Part shown: positions 21,533 to 34,150 of the stretch, piece after piece
Position numbering within the stretch: position 1 is the first letter of the stretch
Layout: every line of letters begins with the position of its first letter
Origin: Guadua angustifolia
Lineage: Eukaryota; Streptophyta; Magnoliopsida; Poales; Poaceae
Direction of reading: 5' to 3'
Length of the DNA: 64,000 bases
Assembly (NCBI GenBank): GCA_036346375.1
Contig: JAYEVE010000673.1
Location: 1 to 64,000 of the forward strand
Made by a program: the position numbers and the translations under genes
Notes under the pieces: generated by a model
Databases searched by the model: none
The model's input: the letters and a program-made list of their open reading frames with translations, nothing else
What the model was told of the DNA's origin: nothing

Positions 21533-21994
21533 CCCTTTTGGTGTCATGATGCCAAAGAGGGAGAGAGAATTTAGATTTATCTTTTGTCCCGTGGATGTTG
21601 ATTGCTATTTAGTTTCATACTTGCTTGTCATGTTGCTTATCGTGTGGTGAATTATTTGCTTATGTTTTGGTTGTGTTGCTCTTGAATGTTGGATGTTGAA
21701 CTAGAACTATTTCATGATTCCTTAAGTAATGCATTTATGTGCTCATATCATGCCATGTTTATTTGTGCAATAAATGGTTAAATATCTTGTTATACTCTCA
21801 CGAATGCAAAGATATAGGGGGAGCTCTCGCCAAAATTTTCCGTAAATATGTGCATTTGAGATTCCACTCAAAATTTTCTAATGCACACATTTAGGGGGAG
21901 CTCCATCGTATATTTGGTATTCCAAATACAATCTCATTTCAATTTAATTATAAATCTAATCGTGTTGTCATCAATTCACCAAAAAGGAGGAGAT
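21533..21994 (+). other. Element A 3' untranslated region with polypurine tracts
   Basis: Non-coding. GGGGGAG appears at about 21817-21823 and 21893-21899, before the presumed true tract AAAAAGGAGGAGAT that abuts the 3' LTR (21981-21994). Multiple polypurine tracts are a reported Sirevirus trait. Confidence 0.7.
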
Positions 21995-23462
21995 TGAAAG
22001 TGCATCTAGGCCTCTTAATGATTTTGGTGATTAATGACAACAAGATTAAGGGACTAATGAGTTTTATAAGTCTTGTGAAGCAGATTATCGTATTTATGAG
22101 AAAGCTACGAAGCAAAAGGACACCCTCAAAATAAAGGAGAAAAAGGCGTCGTTTAAACTCAAATTGTCGTGTATTTATTTTATTTTTATTAAGTTTAAGG
22201 ATTGCCGTACTATAAAGAGGGATATGACGAGAAATAGCTTTAGAATGATTTAATGTGCTCAATAATGGATTATAGTCTCAAAATGGGTCAAAGTGTAAAG
22301 TCATAGGGGCATATTGCTCAAAACAGTTCGGAGTATTCGAACTTTGGTTCGGAATGTCCGAGCTGACCCCCTCTGTTGGTCCAGGCAAATTTGGGTTCAG
22401 AATGTCCGAAGTCACCTTCGGAGTATCCGAGTGCACCCCCTCGGTTAGGTCATGTGTATTTATGTTCGGAGTGTCCGAAGATTTTTCGGACTATCTGAAT
22501 GCTCAGAGTATCCGAAGCGTTCGAACTATCCGAACTGTGTTGCTCGATTGCCTGGAATTCAAACTGTTCGGACTATCCGAACATAAGTTTGGACTATCCG
22601 AACAGACTCGGGCACAACTCAAAACGGCTAGTTTTTGAGTGGCTATATAAGCCCCATACTCTCACCTAACAATACTTAGAGCATTTACTCCACTCATTTG
22701 CTGCCATTCCTCACCTCTGGAGCTCAAGCCCTCACTCTCTCTTGATCTTGTGATTTGTGAATCTTTGGAAGTTGAGTGAGTTGAGAGATTGAAAGGCAAA
22801 GAGTCATTGATTCATCTTGAGCACAAAAATCATCCTCTTGCAGATTTCTTGGCAAATCTTTTACTCTTGGAGGTTAAGGACTCCTAGACGGCTAGGAGTC
22901 ACCGGTGAGCTCCTAAACTTTGTGTGGGACACCGCCGGAGGTTTGTGAATGTCGAATCCACCTCCGCAAGGGAAGGATTCAAGAAGAAGTAGTGAGTGCT
23001 TGGTGCAACACCTAGAGGATTAGGGTTGAAAGAGACCCCGGCTTGGTGCGCCTCACGCGAGACGAGGATCCTCAGGATCCGAACTTCGGGGAAAAATCTT
23101 TGTGCATTTCGTTGTTGTTTCTTGGATTACTTTGTTTTTCCCTTTTGTAGTTTCTTGAGATCTAGGGTTTCAAGTTGTGGCTAGCCTTAGTGAAGAGTTT
23201 TGGTGAGTACTTGTCTACTAGAGGTATTCTAAACTCTTGGAATTCAATTTGTGCTAGTTTCACTCTCTAGGTAGCTCAGATCTACTTTCTAGGGTTTTTA
23301 CGCTCAGAACAGTTCGGACAATCCGAAAGTTCACTCAGACTATCCGAACCACTCGGACAGTCCGAAGGAAATTTCGGACTATCCGAAGATATTGTTTCCG
23401 CTACGAATTAAATTTTATAATCGCCTATTCACCGCCCTCTAGGCGACATTTCGGTCCTTTCA
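21995..23462 (+). repeat. Element A 3' LTR
   Basis: A 1468-bp LTR starting TGAAAGTGCATC and ending GGTCCTTTCA. It matches the 5' LTR throughout apart from scattered substitutions and small deletions, for example in the palindrome array around 22500-22545. It has the TATA box at about 22643. Confidence 0.9.
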
Positions 23463-23904
23463 ATTTTTACTATTTATTTTGGCTTATTTTTTTTGAATTA
23501 TTTTATTGCGAAATGCTGGAAATTCAGATTTTGAGTTCCGGGCTGAATTCCCCGCTTTGGCCCAATTTGTCTTGGCATTGTTTAGCTCATTTTTGTTGTA
23601 GCCTAGCCCACCTCTCTGCCCCATTCCGCGTGAACCTGGTAGTGTAGATTTGAGCCGTTGGATTATGATCTCAAGGCTAAAAATCATCCACGTAGCTGAG
23701 CATTTTGTGTCCGTCGGATCTTCACATGCACAGGCTAGATTTGCTCGGGAACTCTAGAGCTTTCATTGTTGGATATGGATTGTAGGGCGGAGGTTGACTA
23801 GGGTAAGTGAAACCTTAGGGAGGCTATTAGCTATCGGATCGGGGTGGATCGTGGAGTTGTGATCGCTTGGTGCCGAAATCAGTATCACCATCGATCAGGA
23901 CATG
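23463..23904 (+). repeat. Gypsy-type LTR fragment, right part
   Basis: This continues the fragment cut by element A at 11938. It is AT-rich, then has GCCCACCTCTCTGCCCC and GAGCCGTTGGATTATGATCT, words common in plant gypsy LTRs. Its exact right border with the truncated copia element C is not visible. Confidence 0.45.
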
Positions 23905-26900
23905 CGTCGTTTGCTAGATTGTCTTCTCCGAGAGCGATAATGGCAATGAGTCCTTCATTATGGCTAAATACCTAAATTACCAAATGGTTGAAGGCAGATC
24001 TATCATGGAGCAAATCCATGAACTGCAGCTCCTCGTACACGACTTAGGTCAGTACGAGTGTGTTCTACTAGAGGATTTTTAGGTGAATGTGATCCTAGCT
24101 AAATTGCCTTCTTCCTGGCGTGACTTTGTCACAACCCGTCGACATCTGAATAAGCGGCTGACAGTTGGTGAACTGGCTACCGCTATTAATGTCGAGGAGA
24201 AGTCCAAAAATAGCTATGGAGAGATAAAGGCTCCCGCTCAGGCTAATCTTGTTGAGCACAAGACCCAAGGCAAGAATATGAAGAAAATCAAGAAGCCACC
24301 TCCTATGAACAATGTCAAGACTAAAATCATGAAAAAGAAGAAGACGGAGGTTATCTGTTTTGCTTATGCGAGCCCGCCATAAAGCCAATCGATTGCCACA
24401 ACCGAAGAGGGAAGGGGCTAACGCCTGAACAACAAAAGGCGGCTAAGTCCTGTGCATGTGGTACATTGCGAGACACGAGATCTGGTGCGAGCACTTCCAC
24501 TAGTGGGTATATACCTTTGGCCTTTATGGCAGATTCATCTTCTGATTAGTGGATCGATACAGGTGCTACTAGACACATATGCACTGATCAGACTTGTTTC
24601 TCCTCTTTTCAGGGTGCAGCGGGTGGAATCGTTCTGATGGAGAATAGTGCAGCTGTTACAATGCATGGGATAGGACAAGTAAGTCTGAAGTTAACTTCAG
24701 GCAAGACGCTTATTCTTAAGAACGTACTGTATATACCTACGATGACCCGCAACTTGTTGAGTGGGTCAATGTTGTGCCGGCAATGAATAAAATTAGTCTT
24801 TGAATCCAATAAGGTTGTTGAGCAAATTTGGTTTGTTTTAGGAAAAGGCTATGATTGCGGAGGCATGTTCCGCATTTCTTCTCTTGATAATAATGTAAAT
24901 ATTTTTCTGTCTTTATATCATGATAATGATAATGATTTATGGCATTCACGTCTTTATCATGTTAATCATGAAGCCATTGAGTGGTTGAGCAAGTTGGAGA
25001 TTATTTCTAAATATAAGTATGAGAAAAATCACAAGTGTGAGGTGTGTGTTCAAGCTAAATAGCATCGGAAACCATTTTTATACGGTTGAGGGCAGAACCA
25101 CCTTACTTCTTGAATTAATCCATTCTAATATTTGTGAACTGAATGGTATAATAACTAAAGGTGGCAAAAGGTACTTCTTTACTCTCATAGATGATGCAAT
25201 TAGATTTTGTTATATCTATTTACTTAAAACCAAAGATGAAGCACTAGAATACTTTAAAATCTATAAGGCTGAAGTTGAAAATCAACTAGAAAAGACAATA
25301 AAGAAATTAAGGTCACACCGGGGAGGAGAATATATTTCTAAGGAATTCTCCCAACACTGTGAAGAAAGTGGTATAATACATGAGTGCACACCACCATACT
25401 CACCTCAATCCAATGGAGTGGTTGAAAGAAAGAACTGAACTATTTGTGACTTAGTGAATATTTTGTTGTAAAGTTCAGGTATGGCTAACTCATGGTGGGG
25501 TGAGGCTGCTCTCATGATTAATTATGTCCTAAATAGGGTTGCACCTCGCAATCGTGAGGTTACACCTTATGAAGGATGGAAGGGGAGAAAACCTAACTTG
25601 TCATTTCTTCGGACTTGGGACTGTTTGGCCAAGGTTCATGTACCTCTACCGAAGAAAAGGAAGCTCAGTCCAAAGACTGTAGATTGTGTCTTTATTGGTT
25701 ATGTTCATCAGAGCACAACTTATAGATTTCTAGTGGTCAAGTCTGAAGTTTCAGACATTGCAGTAAATATTGTAATGGAATCCCACGACGCGATATTCTT
25801 TGAGAATATCTTTCCTATGAGAGCAAAAGAAGATAGCACGCCTAATGGTTCTCATGAACACTCTATTCTTTCTAGCGTAGATGACACGGCTCTAGAATTG
25901 GAGTTGAGAAGGAGTAAGAGGCAAATGACAGAAAAATTCTTAGACGATGACTATGTCACCTATGTCGTGGATGAAGAACCACGAAGTCTTCTAGAGGCAT
26001 ATGCATCTCCAGATGCAGAGTACTGGAAGGAGGCAGTCCAGAGTGAGATGGACTCAATCATCTCCAATGGAACCTAGGAGATAGCAGATCTTCCAGTCGG
26101 TTGCAAGCCAGTGGGCTACAAATGGATCTTTAAAAGGAAGCGTAGGCCCGATGATACTATTGAAAAGTACAAGGCCTGTTTAGTGGCTAAGGGCTTTACG
26201 CAAAAAGAAGGCGAAGATTATTTTAACACTTACTCTCCTGTGGCCAGATTACCCACAATCCGAGTGCTTTTGGCACTGGCAGCTTCCTATAAACTCCTAG
26301 TACATCAAATGGATGTAATGACTGCTTTCTTGAATGGAGAGCTAGATGAGGAGATCTATATGCAGCAGCTAGATAGATTTGTGGTAAAAAGACAGAAAAA
26401 CAGAGTGTGTCGATTGATTAAATTCTTATATGATCTAAAACAAGCTCCCAAGCAATGTTATAAAAAATTTGATAGTATAATAACTTCTGTTGGCTTTTGT
26501 GTAAATGAAGCCGACAAGTGTGTGTACTATCGATTCAAAGGGAGTGAAGGTGCCATTCTATGTTTATACGTAGATGACATATTATTGTTTGTTACCAATA
26601 TGGATGTAATTAATCAAACCAAGTCGTTCCTCTCCCAGAACTTTGATATGAAAGATCTGGGTGAAACTGATGTGATCTTAAACATTAAGCTTATAAAGGG
26701 TGAGAATAGGATTACTTTGTCTCAATACAAAGTGTTGAGTTGCTTTGGCTTTGTAGATTGCAAGCCAGTTGCCATACCTTATGATCCAAACACTAAACTG
26801 AAAAAGAACTTGGGTCAAGGTAAAGACCAACTAAGATATTCACAAATTATTGGTTTCCTGATGTACTTAGCTAGTGCAACTAGGCCAAACATCTCATATG

Positions 26901-27505
26901 CTATATGCAGGTTGAGTCATTATACGTCCAACCCAGGAGATGATCATCGGATAGCACTGGAGAGAGTAATTAAATATTTAAAGGGAACAATGAATTTGGG
27001 AATACATTATTTTGGTCATCCTATAGTCCTAGAAGGATTCAGTGATTCTAATTGGATCATTAACTTGGATGACATGAAGGCTACGAGTGGCTATGTATTC
27101 ACTCTAGCAGGTGGGGCTATATCGTGGAGGTCTTCCAAACAGACTATTCTTACATGATCCACCATGAAGGCTGAGTTAGTGGCGCTTGACTCAGTAGCTG
27201 TAGAGGCAGAATGGATTAGAGAACTCCTTTCTAACCTACCAGTGCTGGAAAAGCCAATTTCAGCTATTCTTATCTACTGCGATAACCAAACCGTTTTAGT
27301 GAATGTGAAGAGTAGGAAGGATAATATGAAGTTGTCAAGACATATAAAGAGGTGATTAAAATTGCTAAGGCATGCCAGAAAGATGGGTGTAATTGCTGTA
27401 GAATACATCCAGTCTGAAAGGAATTTGACCGATCCTTTCACAAAAGGAATGGCATGGAAGGTCATTCTTGCAGCATCTAAGAGAATGGAGCTCATACCCA
27501 TTTGA
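23905..27505 (+). pseudogene. Element C: 5'-truncated copia gag-pol remnant
   Basis: The start of gag and the whole 5' LTR are missing. Recognisable pieces in order: gag C-terminal half (KYLNYQMVEGRSIMEQIHEL; ILAKLPSSWRDF), protease (IDTGATRHICTDQ near 24555), pre-integrase (DLWHSRLYHVNHEAIEWL; CEVCVQAK), integrase (RGGEYISKEF; YSPQSNGVVERKN), reverse transcriptase (GYKWIFKRK; KACLVAKGFTQ; MDVMTAFLNGELDEEIYMQQ; YVDDILLF at about 26569-26592) and RNase H (ATSGYVFTLAGGAISWRS; CDNQTVL) ending TGA 27503-27505. Stops near 24079, 25435, 26076, 27155 and 27353 plus frame changes around 24380 and 25060 make it dead. It belongs to a different copia lineage from elements A and B. Confidence 0.9.
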
Positions 27506-28032
27506 GAGGATCACATCGGTGGTAACCTATCATAGGAGAGCGGAGATCCCGTAAACTAGGCTCTAGGAAAACAAACTGTGTGGCCTAAAGAGCACATCTA
27601 AGGGTCCTATTAGCTACTGTGCTATTCTGTATGGCAGGTTGAACTGTAAGCTCTTAATAAGTTCAATGTCGTGTGGCAATAGGAGTTGTCCTATAGGACT
27701 CCTTGGAGAACTCACCTATATGAGTATAATCGTGAGGTCACGATTAATGGAAGTCTCGGTATACTTCCAGAAGATATTCATGAATAAAGGTACTAGGATA
27801 TGATTGAAAAGTCCTAACCCGAGAGCTAAATCTAAAAAGCTACCTCGTACAAGATGTTACTTGTGTGAAGTCTCTCACACCAAGGCATTGAATCAAGGCT
27901 TTAATCCTCCATAGTCTGTGCAGAGACAGAATACATGTAACTAGACATTGAGTTCAAACCCGAAAGGTACTCATTGTCAAACCACTGTATCTAAAACAAG
28001 ATCAGCTTATAAACATCATTTTTGGTGGGGAC
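27506..28032 (+). other. Element C 3' untranslated region and polypurine tract
   Basis: Non-coding sequence after RNase H, ending in TTTTTGGTGGGGAC (about 28019-28032), the probable polypurine tract, directly before the LTR start TGTTGGAAAAA. I see no extra ORF in it. Confidence 0.7.
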
Positions 28033-29543
28033 TGTTGGAAAAAAATGATGTTTTCTTGATTTTCTTAGAAAATCTCTACTGGGCTGGCCCGCTTCTCTCC
28101 ATGGGCCATCAGGAAGGCCCATTAGGGCTGACGGCATAAGGGAGCAGAAGAGAAGGAGCGCTCGGCTTCGAGGGAGATGGTGCCATTCTCTTCTTGCTGA
28201 GGATGTGACTTGCGTGGATCTGGAACGATCTGGCTGGGGCTGCGTCGAGACTCCAGGGAAAAGGTGCGTGCTCCTCACCGATCGGTGAGAGGAACGGGTC
28301 GCAAGATCGTTGCCGCAGTAGGCGCTCCTCTCCTATTTATCCATGCCCTAGCACATCATCCAGAATACATGAAAAGTATGAAACACTTCAATCCCTAACC
28401 TTCTTTCCTAATCTTCTCTTGAGTACGAAATTGGGCTGGTGAGTAGAAGCTCCAGATCTTCGATCTGGTGTCTGGTTGGTTTGGCTCTCTTCCTAGAAGC
28501 TCCAAATCTTCGATCTGGTGACCGGTTGGTTTGGCTTTCTTCGGTCTTGTCGCCAAACTCTGTTACGTGCTTGACTTGCGAAGGTTTGGTTCTTGTGACC
28601 GAATCTGTGGAAGGGATTTTGGTTGGTGATATTGATCTTGCGCAGCATCTAGTGAGGCTCGATTTCACAGTTGGGGTGTCACAATTGCGATTGGGCATTG
28701 TATCTCCGGAACCTGGCCTTTTTTCCTGTGGCACTTGGCTGAGACTTGGTTTTTGGGGACATGGCTTGATCGTGCAAAGACTTGGTTTTTGGGGACAGGG
28801 TTTACCGATGCGTGCCTTGCCTCAAACGTCTAAGTAGCTTCGAGTGCTATTCGTCAGTGAGTATTTCAGCAAGATTGCCCTCTGTGTCTGCTACCTTGTT
28901 GTTGCTCAGTGATGATATGGGTTCTGAGATGAATAGAACAATTATTTCTGTAAATTAGGCCTTGAACTGTAGACTAATATGCTGAGAAATATTGATTTGT
29001 TCACTGGTTAGATTGTCTGTTCATTGCTAGATCTTATCTATTGCTATACTGTTAGTATTTCATTGTTCTTGATAGTTTCTGGTTCAATCTGTATGCAAAA
29101 TTTGAGCATATACTGAACTGAATTCATGCTATTAGTTTAGATTTGTGTTATCTTGCTGCTGCTCTCATCAATATATTTGCTTAGCTAGATTGGTTATTCT
29201 GCTGTCAGTCTGGTTGTAGATAATCTATTAACAGTAAGTGAAAACTGTCAATTATTTTGAGCATGTTAAGGTGGTAAGGGTTCAAGGCCTAATTTACTGA
29301 ATTAATTTGTTAGCCGATTCGTGATTGAGGTGAAGATTCTAATCTCCACCCAAACCCTAAGTCTGAGAGCACAAAATAATTATATCTCCTTTCTTTGAGG
29401 TAGTAGACATAATTCATGGATGACATAAAATTGCTAAGTATTATCTTGTCTATATCATTCTTACTATTTGTGAATTATGTATTCTCAACTATAGTGTTAA
29501 AAGGAATAATGAACAAAATCTTACTCTTAACATCGCATCTTTT
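28033..29543 (+). repeat. Element C 3' LTR, part left of the CACTA insertion
   Basis: The LTR starts TGTTGGAAAAA at 28033 and is broken at 29543 by the CACTA element. Its last eight bases, TTCCAACA, lie at 63806-63813. Taken with the TTT before the break they mirror the start, an 11-bp terminal inverted repeat. Total LTR length is about 1.52 kb. It holds a 50-bp tandem duplication at 28446-28545. Confidence 0.8.
28446..28545 (+). repeat. 50-bp tandem duplication in element C LTR
   Basis: Units 28446-28495 and 28496-28545 share GAAGCTCC, ATCTTCGATCTGGTG and GGTTGGTTTGGCT with few differences. Confidence 0.8.
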
Positions 29544-29564
29544 CACTACAGTGGATCGGGCATG

Positions 29565-29815
29565 CACAAGCGGTTCGAAACCGCTTTCAGAAGCGGTTTT
29601 AGAACCGCTTGTAAGCAACCGCGAGTGATACCCCGTCGGGTATCACAAGCGGTTCCCCGAACCGCTTGTGGTTGGACACTTCCAGAAGCGGTTGGTGTTA
29701 CCAACCGCTTGTGGAGAGGGTTTCTCCAAAAGCGGTTGGTATTACGAATCGCTTGTGGAGAGGCTCTCTCCACAAGCGGTTGTAGTTACCAACCGCTTGT
29801 GAAGAGGCTGACAGC
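29565..29815. repeat. CACTA subterminal palindromic repeats, left end
   Basis: Repeated AAGCGGTT/AACCGCTT pairs forming short hairpins, for example ACAAGCGGTT (29645-29654) with AACCGCTTGT (29660-29669). About seven pairs occur in 250 bp. In En/Spm such repeats bind the element's own protein. Confidence 0.85.
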
Positions 29816-30081
29816 ACAACGTTTTGATTATATTCAATATAGAATATGTTTTCAGAGGGGTTTTTGATATAGATTTTGACAATTAAAATAAATAGAACTA
29901 CAGGAGTTTTTTTGACACAATAATTAAATATATATTATTCATGCGTGCTCATTCAGATAATTACAGGTTCATTTACAGAAAAATACGAACTTAATAGACT
30001 AAAAAATGAACAAGTTGATGAACACATGAAATAATAAGCCACTTTTACAAGTTTCAAAGAATAAAAGGGTGAATCTTGAGC
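29816..30081. other. CACTA 3' flank of gene 1, non-coding
   Basis: AT-rich sequence between the left subterminal repeats and the last exon of the minus-strand gene. No feature is recognised apart from a likely 3' UTR. Confidence 0.5.
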
Positions 30082-33000
30082 TCATTTCTTGCGTGCGTCG
30101 CTGTTTGTGCCCTTGGTCGACGTTGATGTCGATCACTGTCCTTATTTCAGGACAAGGTCTCCAACCATTTGCGTGGAACTCGCCTTTGGTGGATACAATC
30201 TAAATCGACAATAAAGCCGATGAGTTGTTCTTGGATTGTTTGTAACTTGGTCTGGCGGGATCACGCCTTGCTCATCGATGTTGGGTGACAAAGCGGAAGT
30301 AAATAAATCTCTGGACATGTAATTAAAGTGTAATTAAGTACTAAGAAATTGACATGTTCACACTACCTCGGCGTTGGTTGTCGGCACATCGCCGTGGGTA
30401 ATACTTTGCATATAGTGGCACACATAATAGCCACATAAGTTGTTTCCTTCAAATGCATTTGTAGAACTGCGATGAAATTTGAAAACAAAACAATTATTAT
30501 TGGGATGAAAAAGCATTACGGCATATTAATATTCTTTAATACGTACTCGAGTGCTTATTTGTACATCAAATTCATTCTCGAAATCTCCTTGTTGCTTCTT
30601 TCGGAACCTTGCGAATGCCCTGTGTGATGCGTTATTATGAGTAGTAATTATTAGAGTTGGAATTAGCAAGGTATTTCAATATATATAATAAGGAAAACTA
30701 TCGTATATATATGTGCTATATACCTGTTTAGGGTGTCAATGATATATTGATATTTTTCCACCGGAGTCCTTTTTGAGTCTTGAACAACGATTTGGCTGCT
30801 ATCAAGCTTGATGATAAGAAGGATTCAGTGATACCTATTCATGTATTGCAACATATATGTAACTAGCTAGTAGTATTATCAATGCCTTGGAAAATATAAG
30901 AACGAGAGGTTGTATATATACATACCCGAAGTTGAAGAAGCGATATATGTACGGTTTGTAGTGCTGTCCCAAGAATGCATCGAGAATGTAATCGTCAACA
31001 TCCTTTCGGCCATGGTTCAATCCAAAGACGTACTTGTTAACAATCTCTGGGTCGATGAAGCTCACGTTGAAGATGTTCTCTTTTCTACATCGTTGTATCT
31101 CCATTCTACATAGAAAGGTATAAGTTTAAGAGTTGCAATTTTATTGTATGAAGAAGCACACGGTAAAGGTATGAGCTTGACACTTACAGACACCAGGAGC
31201 TCATGAGAGACACGTTGATCGAGTCGACATGGTAAATATTGTAGAAGTCCTCGAATTCGAGCCATATGCTGTTGTCCCCGCGATAAAAATCATCTTCTTT
31301 GAAACAGAGGGGGAACATCGTTCTTCCTTGAGCGGACTCTGTCATATACCATTCGTGAAATTGCCGCATCTTGGTTGGCGGATCCTTTATCTCATTAGGG
31401 TCAATCGGCTCCGGCCCCCGATATTGCCATCGACCTTTGCCATTGGAAGATCATCTATTAATCCAAGAGCAGAGTCAGGAAGTGATTCTGCCTCCTTCAT
31501 AAACCTCTCGAGTTTCTCCTGATCTTGGTCTCTCTTCTTCTGTGCCGCCGCCGCCTGACCACGTTTATTCTTCTGTGTAGCCTTTATTATTGTCCGTTCA
31601 TAGTTGGACGGCACAGCAATGACTTTACTGCGGCATGTCGCGAAGTGTTCCGCCGCTTTTGGATCAATTGGTACCTTCTTTGGCTCGGCTTTTTTTTGTG
31701 AAGTGCAGCCAATTACGCTTTCATGATCGTGCCACTCTCCTCATTAGTCATATCATATGCCCTCTTTGGAGGTTTCTTTATCTTTGTCGATCGGCTGGAG
31801 GAGGCCTTCTTGGGAGCAGGTGGAGGAGCCTTTACGCTATCGAGCTTCTTCCTCGGAGGAGATGGTGGGCGTGGTTTTCTGGGGGTTCATTTTGTTTGAG
31901 ATGGTGGTGGCGGAGTAGGGCCTGCGTGAAGCGGGTGGTGGAGGCGTGCTTTGTTTTGCCGGCGAGGCATTGCGTGGAGGTGATGTTGGAGGAGGTGTGG
32001 GTTGCCGTGGTGGAGATGACGCCTCCACACCATCTGGAAATATGATGTACCGTTTGCGCCAGAGGATGATATTGTGGAGGCCTATCAAGCTTGGTCACCT
32101 CGTCGCCTCCGGCAATATCGAGGTGAAGTTCTTCAAACCGCTTAGCACCTCCTCACCGCGACCTTGAGTAACCGGGGTATATCGTTGCGATGGAGCGTCT
32201 GCCCTGCTCCTTTGGAAATGCCATCTTTGTAAGCCACCTTGATGGAGAGGTTACGCGCATCAACGTGTAGCTCACACTGGCGGCGAACCCTTATTTCATC
32301 CACGGGATAACGAGCTAGCAAGTTCTCCGCTTCAGGGGCCCCGGTGGACGCGCAGCTACTCCACCGCGTGGAGGGGCTGATCACGGTGTCCAGCTGATTG
32401 CTCGGACCTAGTCCCTGAAGCTTGCTGAGGGCAATCTGTACTTGTTTCGCAATTATGTCGCCGATGCTAGCCTGGGTTGCTTTGAGCTCTTGTTCCAATT
32501 GGTACAATTTATATGATTCTCTTGCTTTGCTTCTCTGTCGGCTCCTGTACGTATTCGTATCCTTGGTGAAACCATACTTCCACGGCGTATGCTTGCCCAT
32601 ACCTCGTGTCCGTCCCGGGTGCTCAGGGTTTTGAAGGGCATGTGTTAGCTCGTCATTCTCCCTATTTGGCACGAACATACATGCGAGGCTTTCGGCGACA
32701 CTTGTACAATCCTTTGACCGACCTCTTGCACTCTGGTGCCATCACCAAGCTGCCGTCATCCGAAAGGCTCCCGTGACCCATGAACCAATTCGCTGGCGCT
32801 CTTCCCTAAAGTGGTAGCGGGTGTGGCGTCCTTCGCCATTAATTCGCTTCCCGCTTCTCCCATTTGATGCAGCCTTGAGGTATCCACGGTGCCAAGATGG
32901 CGTGGTATTTCTTCATCGTGAATTGGCCTTGTTCTTCCGACTCGCGGCACTGCCTTCGGTTGATAGCTTGTACTCCTCGAATGCTTCGATGATCCACCGG

Positions 33001-33670
33001 CTTAGGAAATTGGTTGAAGTCGGGTCTTTCTCCTTCTGCACATACTTGCGGTGAGAGCGTCTTCCACGCTGAAACATGGTTGCCATTTTCTTCAAAGTGA
33101 ATTTCTTGGCCTTATCTTGGACCCTTGAGGAAATGTGAAATTTTCCTTAATATCTTGCGAGCATGTCCTTGGTAGCTTGAGAACTTCGCCCATTTTTTAT
33201 GCTAATTGGGACTTGATCCCTCATGTGATAACCGCAAGCGTTGTTTATGCGGTCCAAGCCGCTGAAAGAGGGCAATCGGCATCCTTCGTTGTTAACGTCG
33301 GTAAACACGTGCTTTGTGGATGGCTTCTTGTTAGGTCCCCGATGCTTGGGTTGGTTGCTTTCGATGTCACGGGCTTGAAATACACAAACATGTGTATAAG
33401 CGTGTCGAGTGTATTATATTAATGAATCACGATTAATTAGCATGTCCATTGGGATTATATTCTTACGGCTATACCTCATCCTCGCGGAACCGGTGTTCTG
33501 GGACTTCGATGGCTCCAGCGTCAATGGCTTCATCAAGTACTGCGTATGCGGCCTCACCGGAACCAACATTAGCCTCGTGACGGCAGAGCGTTAGCATCAC
33601 CTTCGATGCTACGTAGCGATGGAGTCCGGCAAGAACTATTCTCCGCATCGAAAGTAGGGTCACCACGTCC
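30082..33670 (-). pseudogene. CACTA gene 1: Tnp1-like region plus C48 (Ulp1) peptidase
   Basis: Read on the minus strand. 33670-32140 resembles the plant Ptta/En/Spm (Tnp1) transposase family: DQVPISIK, DKAKKFTLKKMATMFQRGR, YVQKEKDPT, FVPNRENDELTHALQNPEHP and GKHTPWKYGFTKDTNTYRSR. A low-complexity Pro/Ser/Thr stretch follows (about 32100-31800), then KKRDQDQEKLERFMKEAE. From 31369 to 30082 is a Ulp1-like cysteine protease: FHEWYMTESAQGRTMFPLCF, NIFNVSFIDPEIVNKY, the catalytic His codon at 30828-30830, Asp in IVVQDSK, and Cys in NNLCGYYVC (codon 30433-30435). It is split into several exons and broken by stops, including a TGA (30825-30827) right after the His codon. The proposed end is TGA 30082-30084. 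Exon borders are uncertain. Confidence 0.75.
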
Positions 33671-33730
33671 TAGTTGCGCCATCTATCCTAATTCGAAAAA
33701 ATGTTGACATAAACAACCATATTCTGATTA

Positions 33731-34150
33731 CAACACAAGCATATTGTAATAAATTCCTTTCCTCTCGCACCACAAAACAAATATAATATTATTTGGACTT
33801 GAAAATATACTAACACATTTCACATGATATATATACAATTTGATATTTCACATATACTAACACATTTCACATGATATATATACAATTTGATATTTCAAAT
33901 ATACTTACAACACAAGCATATTGTAATAAATTCCTTTCTCTGCACCACAAAATAAATATAATATTATTTTGACTTGAAAATATAATGACACATTTCACAT
34001 GATATATATACAATTTGATATTTCACATATACTTACACATTTCACATGATACATATACAATTGACAATTCACATATACTTATACATTTCACATATACTTA
34101 CACATTTCACATGATACATATACAATTGACAATTCACATATACTTATTTG
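33731..34150. repeat. AT-rich tandem repeats in CACTA gene 1 region
   Basis: A unit of about 177 bp is repeated (from 33731 and 33908, both beginning CAACACAAGCATATTGTAAT). Shorter repeats of CACATTTCACATGATA and TATACAATT words follow, with a 65-bp period at 34032 and 34097. They probably lie in an intron or spacer of the minus-strand gene. Confidence 0.8.

Larger units (their letters stand above)
11939..23462 (+). mobile_element. Element A: Sirevirus-like Ty1/copia retrotransposon
   Basis: A complete 11.5-kb element flanked by the 5-bp target duplication ATTTT (11934-11938 and 23463-23467). LTRs are 11939-13434 and 21995-23462, starting TGAAAG and ending TTTCA. The order is LTR, tRNA primer site, gag, pol (protease, integrase, RT, RNase H), a long gap, a third ORF in the env-like position, several GGGGGAG tracts and LTR. 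This order, the LTR palindromes and the extra ORF fit the Sirevirus group as I know it. All genes carry in-frame stop codons but I found no frameshift, so the copy is inactive yet fairly young. Confidence 0.92.

Noticed and set aside
23463..23904. 5' LTR of element C
   Set aside because: This stretch has no similarity to the 3' LTR at 28033-29543 and looks like gypsy LTR sequence, so element C is 5'-truncated.
29565..29815. Regular short palindromes that could be mistaken for a CRISPR array or terminators
   Set aside because: The spacing is irregular, there are no unique spacers of constant length, the context is plant DNA, and the same repeats lie next to both CACTA ends.
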